Assembly (NCBI GenBank): GCA_038522735.1
Contig: JBCBJX010000065.1
Location: 1 to 18,066, forward strand
Source of the DNA: JBCBJX01 sp038522735
Lineage (GTDB): Bacteria; Pseudomonadota; Alphaproteobacteria; Caulobacterales; Parvularculaceae
DNA length: 18,066 bases
Direction of reading: 5' to 3'
A program made the translations under genes and the position numbers. This document shows positions 1 through 6,962 of this stretch, piece after piece. A model generated the notes under the pieces. It was not told the origin of the DNA, did no database searches, and was given only the letters and a program-made list of their open reading frames with translations. The first letter of the stretch is position 1. Every line of letters starts with the position of its first letter.

Positions 1-26
1 CTGACGCATAAGGAGGCTGAAGACCC

Positions 27-1295
27 ATGGCTCACGAAAGCACCTATAAACCCGGCACCGCCGTCGAGCGCTGGCTCGACCGGCGCCTGCCGATCGTTCG
101 TCTCGGCTACGATTCGTTCATCGACTTCCCGACGCCGAAGAACCTCAACTACTGGTACACGTTCGGCGGTATCGCGGCGGTGGTCCTCATCGTGCAGATC
201 GTCTCCGGCATCGTGCTCGCCATGCACTACACGCCGCATGTCGATTACGCCTTCGCGAGCGTCGAGCACATCATGCGCGACGTGAATTACGGCTGGCTCA
301 TCCGATACATGCACGCCAACGGCGCATCGATGTTCTTCATCGCGGTCTACATCCACATGTTCCGCGGCCTCTATTACGGCTCCTATAAGGAGCCGCGGGA
401 GGTTCTGTGGATCCTCGGCGTGATCATCTTCCTCCTGATGATGGCCGCGGCGTTCATGGGATACGTCCTGCCCTGGGGTCAGATGTCCTTCTGGGGTGCG
501 ACCGTCATCACCAACCTGTTCTCGGCGATCCCGCTTGTCGGCGACTCCATCGTGACGCTGCTCTGGGGCGGCTTCGCGGTCGACAACGCAACGCTCAACC
601 GCTTCTTCTCGCTCCACTACCTGATCCCGTTCGTGATCCTCGGCGTGGTCATTCTTCACGTTTGGGCGCTGCACGTGCCGGGCAACAACAACCCGACCGG
701 CGTCGATGTGAAGTCCGAGCGCGATACGGTGCCGTTTCACCCGTACTACACGGTGAAGGACGGCTTCGCGATCGCGGCGTTCCTCACCTTCTTCGCGATC
801 TTCATGTTCTTCATGCCGAACGCGCTGGGGCACCCGGACAATTATATCGAGGCGAACCCGCTCTCGACGCCGGCGCACATCGTTCCGGAATGGTACTTCC
901 TGCCGTTCTACGCGATCCTTCGCGCCATCCCGGACAAGCTCGGCGGCGTCATCGCAATGTTCGGCGCCATCGCCGTGCTCTTCGTCCTGCCCTGGCTCGA
1001 CACGTCGAAGGTCCGCTCCCTGAAATTCCGTCCGGTGGCGCGCCAGTTCTTCTTCATCTTCGTGATCGCCTGCCTTGCTCTCGGCTGGCTCGGCGGTCAG
1101 GCGGCGGAAGGCGTCTACGTCTGGGCTTCGCGGATCGCGACGCTCTACTACTTCGCCTATTTCCTCGTCATCTTGCCCCTTCTCGGCACGCTGGAGACGC
1201 CGCTGCCGCGGCCGAAATCGATCGCCCAGGCGGTGCTCGACCGGGTCGAGAAGAAAACCGCGCCCCTCGGCGGCGCCGCGCAACCGGCCGAATAA
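27..1295 (+). CDS. petB: cytochrome b subunit of the ubiquinol-cytochrome c reductase (bc1) complex
   Basis: Membrane subunit of respiratory complex III, which oxidises ubiquinol and passes electrons through two b-type hemes. The 422-residue protein has the expected family length. Four heme-ligand histidines are visible with the correct 14-residue spacing: H96 and H110 in the second membrane helix, H197 and H211 in the fourth. By family convention H96/H197 bind heme bL and H110/H211 heme bH. The quinol-oxidation-site motif PEWY is at 287-290. At least eight hydrophobic segments are present. The ATG at 27 follows AGGAGG (11-16) at good spacing. petC follows after 10 bases, so the two are co-transcribed. 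The Rieske gene (petA) would normally lie immediately upstream, outside the window. Cytochrome b and c1 are separate here, unlike the fused fbcH form of some Bradyrhizobium relatives. Identification is very secure. Confidence 0.97.
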   Translation: MAHESTYKPGTAVERWLDRRLPIVRLGYDSFIDFPTPKNLNYWYTFGGIAAVVLIVQIVSGIVLAMHYTPHVDYAFASVEHIMRDVNYGWLIRYMHANGASMFFIAVYIHMFRGLYYGSYKEPREVLWILGVIIFLLMMAAAFMGYVLPWGQMSFWGATVITNLFSAIPLVGDSIVTLLWGGFAVDNATLNRFFSLHYLIPFVILGVVILHVWALHVPGNNNPTGVDVKSERDTVPFHPYYTVKDGFAIAAFLTFFAIFMFFMPNALGHPDNYIEANPLSTPAHIVPEWYFLPFYAILRAIPDKLGGVIAMFGAIAVLFVLPWLDTSKVRSLKFRPVARQFFFIFVIACLALGWLGGQAAEGVYVWASRIATLYYFAYFLVILPLLGTLETPLPRPKSIAQAVLDRVEKKTAPLGGAAQPAE

Positions 1296-1305
1296 GGAGG
1301 CCATG

Positions 1306-2148
1306 ATGTTGAGATCGATCTGCGCCGCGCTTGCGGCCGTCCTCGCCGCCGCCGGCCTCGCCGCGGCAGCCGAAGGCGAGTTCAAGCACAAAGAGTACAA
1401 GCACGAACACTGGCATTTCGATGGCGTGTTCGGCGGGTTTGAGCAGGAGACCCTGCAGCGCGGCTATCAGGTCTACCGCGAGATCTGCTCCGGCTGCCAC
1501 TCGATGGAGCTCCTCTCCTTCCGCAATCTAAGCCAGAAGGGCGGGCCTTTCTTTCTCGAAAGCTGCCCGGAAGGCGCGCCGGACAATATCGACTGTTCGA
1601 ACCCGAACGATAACCCGATCGTGAAGGCGATCGCGGCGGAGTACGAAATCACCGACGGCGTTGATGATTACGGCGATCCGGTGAGCCGTCCGCGGACGCC
1701 GGCCGACCGCTTCCCGTCGCCGTTCGCGAACGAGCAGCAGGCCCGCGCGGCGAACGGCGGCGCCTACCCGCCGGACATGTCGCTCCTCGTGAAGGCGCGT
1801 CATCACGGCCCTGACTATATCTACAGCCTGCTGACGGGTTATGAGGAAGAACCGCCGGAGGATTTCGAGGTCCAGCCCGGTCTTTACTACAACCCGTATT
1901 TCGAGACGGGCGCCCTCGCCATGGCGCAACCTCTCTATGACGGTATGATCGATTACGCCGACATGGACGAAAGCCAGGAGACGGTGGAGCAGTACTCGAA
2001 AGACGTCGTCGAGTTTCTCACCTGGGCGGCGGAGCCGAAGCTGCAAGTCCGCAAGCAGATGGGATTCATGGTCGTCGCCTACCTCTTCCTCTTCACGGTG
2101 ATCCTTTATCTCTCCTACAAGAAGATCTGGGCGAACGTGGAGCACTGA
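1306..2148 (+). CDS. petC: cytochrome c1 of the bc1 complex
   Basis: Periplasmic, membrane-anchored c-type cytochrome that accepts electrons from the Rieske protein and passes them to a soluble cytochrome c. The 280-residue protein starts with a signal peptide (about residues 1-21, Ala-rich, cleavage near AAA-E). It has the covalent heme motif CSGCH at 61-65, a probable axial Met at 206 within ALAMAQPL, and one C-terminal membrane anchor (about 250-270, starting near QMGFMV). Cys87 and Cys97 lie in a loop where some alphaproteobacterial c1 proteins carry a disulfide; a bond here is inference. Two ATGs occur in tandem at 1303 and 1306. I chose 1306 because AGGAGG (1295-1300) is 5 bases from it but only 2 from 1303. 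The ribosome-binding site overlaps the petB stop codon, indicating coupled translation. The mature N-terminus is unusually His-rich (HKEYKHEHWHF). Confidence 0.95.
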   Translation: MLRSICAALAAVLAAAGLAAAAEGEFKHKEYKHEHWHFDGVFGGFEQETLQRGYQVYREICSGCHSMELLSFRNLSQKGGPFFLESCPEGAPDNIDCSNPNDNPIVKAIAAEYEITDGVDDYGDPVSRPRTPADRFPSPFANEQQARAANGGAYPPDMSLLVKARHHGPDYIYSLLTGYEEEPPEDFEVQPGLYYNPYFETGALAMAQPLYDGMIDYADMDESQETVEQYSKDVVEFLTWAAEPKLQVRKQMGFMVVAYLFLFTVILYLSYKKIWANVEH

Positions 2149-2174
2149 GCCTCGCGCCCCGAGCCGAACCTCTG

Positions 2175-2206
2175 AAAGCCGCCGTCGAAAGACAGCGGCT
2201 TTTTTT
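2175..2206 (+). terminator. Rho-independent terminator of the petBC operon
   Basis: AAAGCCGC (2175-2182) pairs with GCGGCTTT (2195-2202). After one C-A mismatch GTC pairs with GAC, closing a GAAA tetraloop (2187-2190). The stem runs into a T tract ending at 2206. It starts 27 bases after the petC stop codon, the right place to end the cytochrome operon. Confidence 0.85.
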
Positions 2207-2225
2207 CGGGAGTATGCGCGCGCGC

Positions 2226-2351
2226 GGCCGTCCTTCGAGACGGTTCCGCCGCTGACGCGGCGAAACCTCCTCAGGATGAGCAACTCATCCCTCGGAAGTT
2301 CGCTAGCGCTCATCCTGAGGGCCCGCGCAGCGGGCGCCTCGAAGGATGGCC
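2226..2351. repeat. REPIN-like palindromic repeat, copy A
   Basis: Two REP-like half units in inverted orientation. The outer arms GGCCGTCCTTCGAG (2226-2239) and its complement (2338-2351) pair with one mismatch. Inside are three hairpins: left CGCCGC/GCGGCG (2247-2252/2257-2262), centre CCTCAGGATGAG (2269-2280) with a perfect complement at 2309-2320, and right GCCCGC/GCGGGC (2321-2326/2330-2335). It belongs to the same family as the repeats at 3325-3436 and 4454-4550 but is a variant (TTCGAG instead of TTCGCG, GGATGAG instead of GGACGAAG). It fills most of the petC-mtnP gap. I see no gene in it. Confidence 0.85.
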
Positions 2352-2427
2352 GCATGCTCCACGGCGGTCTTCGCGAGGAACAGCTGAAGTGCTAACTGAA
2401 CGCCATCAGCGCTAGGAGACCCGCCCC

Positions 2428-3315
2428 ATGAAACCGTCCTTTGACAAATCGAAAACCATGCTCGGCGTCATCGGCGGGTCGGGCGTCTATGATGTGAAGG
2501 AGATCGAGGGCGCCCAGCGCGTCGCGGTCTCCTCCTCCTTCGGGGCGCCATCCTCGGAGCTCGTCCGGGGGCGGATCGCCGGCGTCGACGTCGTTTTTCT
2601 CGCCCGCCACGGGAACGGCCATCATCTCTCGCCCACGGACGTCAACTACCGCGCCAATATCGACGCCCTGAAGCGCGCCGGCGTCACCGACATCCTCTCC
2701 GTCTCCGCCTGCGGATCGTTCCGGGAAGAGCTCTCGCCCGGGACGTTCGTCATCGTCGACCAGTTCATCGACCGCACCCACAACCGGGAGAAATCCTTCT
2801 TCGGCGCCGGCTGCGTCGCGCACGTCTCGATGGCGGAGCCGGTCTGTCCGCGGCTCGGCGACGCCGTTGAGGCGGCGTGCAAAGCCCTCGACATTCCGCA
2901 CCATCGTGGCGGGACTTATCTCGCCATGGAGGGCCCGCAGTTCTCCTCGCTGGCGGAATCAAAGCTCTACCGCTCCTGGGGCTGCGACGTCATCGGCATG
3001 ACCAACATGCCGGAAGCGAAGCTCGCCCGGGAGGCGGAGCTGCCTTACGCCACCGTCGCCATGGTGACGGATTATGATTGCTGGCACATGGAGCATGAGG
3101 CCGTCTCGGTCTCGAACGTCATCGAGGTTCTGCATGCAAATGCGGCGAAAGCCCGTGAGCTGATCAAATGGATCGCCCCGAAACTCGGCCCGGACCGCCC
3201 GGCGTCCCCCATCGACACGGTCCTCGACCACGCGATCATCACCGCCCCGGAAGCCCGCGACCCCAAAGTGCTTGCGAAGCTCGACGCGGTGGCGGGGCGG
3301 GTTCTCGCGAAATAG
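2428..3315 (+). CDS. mtnP: S-methyl-5'-thioadenosine phosphorylase
   Basis: Cytoplasmic enzyme that cleaves 5'-methylthioadenosine with phosphate to adenine and 5-methylthioribose-1-phosphate, feeding methionine and adenine salvage. The 295 residues fit the PNP/MTAP family. GGSG at 16-19 and RHG at 60-62 belong to the phosphate-binding elements. TYLAMEGPQFSS begins at 163, MTNMPEAKLA at 191-200 is the base/ribose-site motif with Met at its start, and TDYDCWH at 214-220 carries the Asp pair typical of methylthioadenosine rather than guanosine/inosine specificity. The ATG at 2428 is preceded by AGGAG about 9 bases upstream. It is a single gene with no obvious operon partner; the next gene is convergent. 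A plain purine nucleoside phosphorylase is less likely because of the TDYDCW motif. Confidence 0.93.
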   Translation: MKPSFDKSKTMLGVIGGSGVYDVKEIEGAQRVAVSSSFGAPSSELVRGRIAGVDVVFLARHGNGHHLSPTDVNYRANIDALKRAGVTDILSVSACGSFREELSPGTFVIVDQFIDRTHNREKSFFGAGCVAHVSMAEPVCPRLGDAVEAACKALDIPHHRGGTYLAMEGPQFSSLAESKLYRSWGCDVIGMTNMPEAKLAREAELPYATVAMVTDYDCWHMEHEAVSVSNVIEVLHANAAKARELIKWIAPKLGPDRPASPIDTVLDHAIITAPEARDPKVLAKLDAVAGRVLAK

Positions 3316-3324
3316 CGCTACGCC

Positions 3325-3436
3325 GCCGTCCTTCGCGACGCCGCCTGCGGCGGCTCCTCAGGACGAAGATCGCTCAAGCCTGGAATTGAACTTCGTCCTA
3401 AGGAGCCCGCGGAACGCAGGCGTCGCGAAGGACGGC
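3325..3436. repeat. REPIN-like palindromic repeat, copy B
   Basis: The outer arms GCCGTCCTTCGCGACG (3325-3340) and 3421-3436 are a perfect 16-bp inverted repeat. Inner hairpins: left GCCGCC/GGCGGC (3340-3345/3349-3354), centre 3353-3368 with 3391-3406 (16 bp, one mismatch), right GCC.GCG/CGC.GGC (3405-3411/3415-3421, one mismatch). It occupies almost all of the 137-base gap between the convergent mtnP and dnaE2 genes, and could act there as a bidirectional transcription stop. No other terminator is visible in that gap. Confidence 0.9.
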
Positions 3437-3452
3437 CGCGAGGACCACGTCC

Positions 3453-6400
3453 TCAATGAAAATCCCGGCTTTTCGGCAGGATGCGGACATTGCGCGGATG
3501 GCGGGCGAGGTCTGCGCGCCTGCCTTTCACCGCGAGGGCGGCGCCGGGGGCGCGGCCGGGCTCGGGGACAGGGCGCCTCACCTCGTCCGCGCGGCTCACC
3601 GTCTCGAAGGCTTTTCCCTCCTCATAGGGCCGTTTCGCCGTCGGCGCCGGGCGTGTCGGGAGGAGGGGACGCTTCACGGCGTCGGCGCGGGCGAGGTCCG
3701 CGGCGAGGCGCTCTTCCGATAGGAGGAGAAGATCATCCGTGCGGTCTTCAAGCCGCTCCACCACCAGGTGGATGATGTCCTTGAATTCGCCTTTCTGTTT
3801 CTGGACCCGGCCGCGCGCGAGGACGAGGCGCGAGGTCATCACTTCCCGCCGGAACCGCTCCAGAACGTCCGGCCACAGAACGAGGTTCGCGACGCCCGTC
3901 TCGTCCTCCAGCGTCATGAAGCACACCCCCTTCGCCGAGCCTGGCTTCTGGCGGATGAGGACGACGCCGGCGACGGCCGTCCGCCCGCCGTCCGGAACAT
4001 ACTCAAGGCCAGCGCAGGGGGCGGCGCCTTCGTCCGCCATCCGCTTCCGGAGGAAGGAGACTGGGTGTGCTTTCAAGGAAAGCCGCGTCGTCTGATAGTC
4101 GGCGACGACGTGCTCCGAGAGCGGCGTCTCCGGCAGCCGCGCCGCCGGCTCCGCCCCCGCCTCACGGGCGTCCGCATGGGCGAAGAGGGGGAGGGCGTCA
4201 GCGGCCTTCATGGCCTTCGCCTCCCAGAGCGCGCGGCGCCGGTCGAGGCCGAGGGAGCGGAAGGCGTCGGCGGCGGCGAGGAGATCGACGGCCCGCGCCG
4301 GCAGGGCCGCCTGGCGGCGAAGGTCCTCGACGCTCTCAAAGGGCCGCGCGGCGCGGGCGGCGACGAGGCTTTCGGCCCACTCCTTCTTGAAACCGTCGAT
4401 CTGCCGAAAGCCGAGCCGGAGGGGGAGGAGCCTCTGTTCTTGCGCCTGCGTCCGTCCTTCGCGACGCGCGTCTTCGACGCGCTCCTCAGGACGAAGTTCA
4501 GCGCCGCCTTCGTCCTGAGGAGCCGCCCGCAGGGCGGCGTCGCGAAGGACAGCGGCGGGCTCCAGCACATTATCCCACCACGAATAATTCACGTCCGCTT
4601 CCAGCGCCGTTACGCCGTGCTCGCGGGCGTCTTTTACGATCTGCGCGGGAGCGTAGAAGCCCATGGGCTGCGAATTCAAAAGCGCGCAGGCGAAAACGTC
4701 CGGGTGCCAGCATTTCATCCATGAGGAGACGTAGACGAGGTGGGCGAAGCTCGCCGCGTGGCTTTCCGGAAACCCATATTCGCCGAAGCCCTTGATCTGG
4801 TTGAAACAACGCTCCGCATAGGCGCGGTCGTAGCCGCGCTCGACCATGCGGGAGATCATCTTCTCCTGCAGCTTCTCGATGGTCCCGCGCCGGCGGAAGG
4901 TCGCCATGGCGTAGCGCAGCTGGTTCAGCTCCGTATTGGAGAATTTCGCGGCGACCATGGCGATGCGCATGGCCTGCTCCTGGAAGATCGGGACGCCCTT
5001 GGTTTTTTGAAGCACGGCGCGCAGCTCGTCCGGAGGGCCGTGCTCCGGCGCGGGGGCGGGATACTCCTCCGGTTCCAGACCGTCGCGGCGGCGCAAGTAA
5101 GGATGCACCATGTCCCCTTGTATGGGCCCCGGACGGACGATCGCCACTTCGATGACGAGATCGTAGAGCGTGCGCGGTTTCAGGCGCGGCAGCATATTCA
5201 TCTGCGCCCGGCTCTCCACCTGGAAGACGCCGACCGAATCCGCCGCGCACAGCATGTCGTAGGTCGCGGGGTCGTTCTGGGGGATGGTGTGGAGTTCGTG
5301 ATCGACACCCTTATGGGCGCGCAGGAGGTCGAAACCCTTGGCGAGGCAGGTGAGCATGCCGAGGCCGAGGACGTCGACCTTCAGCATGCCGAGGGCCTCG
5401 ATATCGTCCTTGTCCCATTCCACGACCGTGCGGTCCTCCATCGCCGCGTTGCCGATGGGGACCGTCTCGTCGAGGGGGCGCTTCGTTAAAATGAACCCGC
5501 CGACGTGCTGGGAGAGGTGGCGGGGGAAGCCCTCGATCTCCCGGGCGAGGGCGATGGCGAGCTTCAGCCGCGGATCGCGGAGGTCGACGCCCGCTTCCGC
5601 CACGCGCTTCGCTTCCGGCGCCCCGCCCCAGGAGCCCCAGACCGTGCCGGCGATGGCGGCGGTGACGTCCTCCGTCAGACCCAAGACCTTTCCCACCTCA
5701 CGGATCGCCGAGCGGGCGCGATAGGTGATGAGCGTCGCGCAGAGCCCCGCCCGACGCCGGCCGTAGCGCTCATAAAGGTGCTGGATCACCTCCTCGCGGC
5801 GCTCATGCTCGAAATCGACGTCGATATCAGGCGGCTCGCCCCGCTCCTTGGTCAGGAACCGTTCGAACAGGAGGTCGATCTCCGCCGGGTCCACATTGGT
5901 GACGCCGAGGCAATAGCAGACGGAGGAATTCGCCGCCGAGCCGCGTCCCTGGCAGAGGATGGGCGGGTTCGCCTCCTCCCGGGCGAAGCGGACGATGTCG
6001 CGCACCGTCAGGAAGTATTTTTCATAGTTCAGCTCACTGATGAGGGCGAGCTCCTTCTCGATGTTCGCGCGCACCTTCTCCGGCAAGCCGTCCGGATAGC
6101 GCGTCGCCGCGCCCTTATAGGTGATGCGGCGGAGATAGGCGGCGGGCGTTTCACCTTTCGGCACCGGTTCGTCCGGGTACTCGTATTTCAGTTCATCAAG
6201 GGAGAACGTGCAGCTCTCGGCGATTTCCGCCGTGCGGGCGAGGGCGTCCTCATGGCCGCGGAAGAGCCGCGCCATCTCTTCGGGGCTTTTGAGGTGACGC
6301 TCGGCGTTCGCTTCGAGGAGGGTTCCCGCCTCGGCGAGGGTCGTCTTCTCACGGATGCAGGCGAGGACGTCGGCGAGGGCCCTGCGTTCGGGCGCATGCA

Positions 6401-6962
6401 TGAGGACATCGCCCGTCGCGACGAGGGGAGCCTTCAGACGGGCGGCGAGGGCGGCCGCCCTGTTGAGGCGCGCCCGGTCGGCGCCGTCGAAGCGGGGCGA
6501 GACGGCGAGGTGCGTTCGGGCGCCGGCGGCCTTCAGGCGATCGACCAAAGTTTGAGCGGCCGACCCGAAGGCGGCGTCCAGGCTGGCGTTCGCTGGGAAG
6601 AGGGCGACGTGGTTTGCAAGGTTCTGAAGATCGGCCGCGTAGAGCAGGCAGCCGCCTTTCTCAGCGCGCAACTGGCCTTCAGAGACGAGGCGGCAGAGCC
6701 GTCCGTAGGCGTCGCGGGTCTGCGGATAGAGGAGGACCGGCGGCGCGTCTTCAAGGTCGAGCCGCACGCCGGGGAGGAATTTCAGCCCCGCCGCCTTCGC
6801 CGCCATGTGGGCGCGCACGAGGCCTGCGAATGAGTTCCGATCGACGACGCCGATGGCGGCGAGGCCTAGGGCCGCGGCCCGTTCCACCAGCTCCGCCGGG
6901 TGAGAGGCGCCCCTGAGAAACGAAAAATTCGTCGTCGCCTGAAGCTCGGCGTAAGGGGTCAT
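3453..6962 (-). CDS. dnaE2: error-prone DNA polymerase DnaE2 (ImuC)
   Basis: C-family polymerase that extends past lesions as the catalytic member of the ImuA-ImuB-DnaE2 mutasome. The 1169-residue protein starts MTPYAELQATTNFSFLRG, the usual DnaE2 N-terminus opening the PHP domain. The polymerase core shows GRGSAANS (about 339-346), PDIDVDFEHERR with probable catalytic Asp381 and Asp383, and KVDVLGLGML with Asp530. A helix-hairpin-helix region (LGFRQIDGF, from about 850), an OB-fold near the C-terminus, and the typical ending ILPKSRDFH follow. I chose the ATG at 6962 rather than an in-frame start at 6986 because it overlaps the imuB stop as ATGA and gives the family N-terminus. Odd feature: residues about 803-842 (4430-4556) have no counterpart that I know in the family and are encoded by a palindromic repeat. 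Confidence 0.96.
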   Translation of the reverse strand: MTPYAELQATTNFSFLRGASHPAELVERAAALGLAAIGVVDRNSFAGLVRAHMAAKAAGLKFLPGVRLDLEDAPPVLLYPQTRDAYGRLCRLVSEGQLRAEKGGCLLYAADLQNLANHVALFPANASLDAAFGSAAQTLVDRLKAAGARTHLAVSPRFDGADRARLNRAAALAARLKAPLVATGDVLMHAPERRALADVLACIREKTTLAEAGTLLEANAERHLKSPEEMARLFRGHEDALARTAEIAESCTFSLDELKYEYPDEPVPKGETPAAYLRRITYKGAATRYPDGLPEKVRANIEKELALISELNYEKYFLTVRDIVRFAREEANPPILCQGRGSAANSSVCYCLGVTNVDPAEIDLLFERFLTKERGEPPDIDVDFEHERREEVIQHLYERYGRRRAGLCATLITYRARSAIREVGKVLGLTEDVTAAIAGTVWGSWGGAPEAKRVAEAGVDLRDPRLKLAIALAREIEGFPRHLSQHVGGFILTKRPLDETVPIGNAAMEDRTVVEWDKDDIEALGMLKVDVLGLGMLTCLAKGFDLLRAHKGVDHELHTIPQNDPATYDMLCAADSVGVFQVESRAQMNMLPRLKPRTLYDLVIEVAIVRPGPIQGDMVHPYLRRRDGLEPEEYPAPAPEHGPPDELRAVLQKTKGVPIFQEQAMRIAMVAAKFSNTELNQLRYAMATFRRRGTIEKLQEKMISRMVERGYDRAYAERCFNQIKGFGEYGFPESHAASFAHLVYVSSWMKCWHPDVFACALLNSQPMGFYAPAQIVKDAREHGVTALEADVNYSWWDNVLEPAAVLRDAALRAAPQDEGGAELRPEERVEDARREGRTQAQEQRLLPLRLGFRQIDGFKKEWAESLVAARAARPFESVEDLRRQAALPARAVDLLAAADAFRSLGLDRRRALWEAKAMKAADALPLFAHADAREAGAEPAARLPETPLSEHVVADYQTTRLSLKAHPVSFLRKRMADEGAAPCAGLEYVPDGGRTAVAGVVLIRQKPGSAKGVCFMTLEDETGVANLVLWPDVLERFRREVMTSRLVLARGRVQKQKGEFKDIIHLVVERLEDRTDDLLLLSEERLAADLARADAVKRPLLPTRPAPTAKRPYEEGKAFETVSRADEVRRPVPEPGRAPGAALAVKGRRADLARHPRNVRILPKSRDFH
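4454..4550. repeat. REPIN-like palindromic repeat, copy C, inside dnaE2
   Basis: The outer arms GTCCTTCGCGACG (4454-4466) and 4538-4550 are perfectly complementary. Hairpins: left GCGCGTC/GACGCGC (4466-4472/4476-4482), centre GCTCCTCAGGACGAAG (4481-4496) with a perfect complement at 4508-4523, right GCCGCCC/GGGCGGC (4522-4528/4532-4538). Each half (4454-4496 and 4508-4550) is 43 bases: a conserved flank, a variable hairpin, and a conserved flank. It lies wholly inside the dnaE2 reading frame and is read through without a stop on the minus strand. Confidence 0.92.

Noticed and set aside
1..11. Possible end of the Rieske gene petA
   Set aside because: Stop codons occur in two frames (2-4 and 9-11), but too few codons are present to identify the gene.
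1075..1305. Upstream extension of the cytochrome c1 frame into petB
   Set aside because: The extension overlaps the end of petB and precedes the signal peptide. The ribosome-binding site at 1295-1300 fixes the start at 1306 (or 1303).
4454..4550. Cloverleaf-like fold read as a tRNA gene
   Set aside because: The arm lengths are far too long, and no T-loop, D-loop or anticodon arm consensus is present. The same fold recurs in two other repeats.
2226..4550. CRISPR array
   Set aside because: There are only three copies, of unequal length, palindromic and separated by whole genes. No regular spacers or cas genes are present.
5505..6833. Plus-strand open frame of 442 codons opposite dnaE2
   Set aside because: Its composition mirrors the dnaE2 codons (Arg/Gly/Ala-rich), and no family features are visible. 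It is a shadow of dnaE2.
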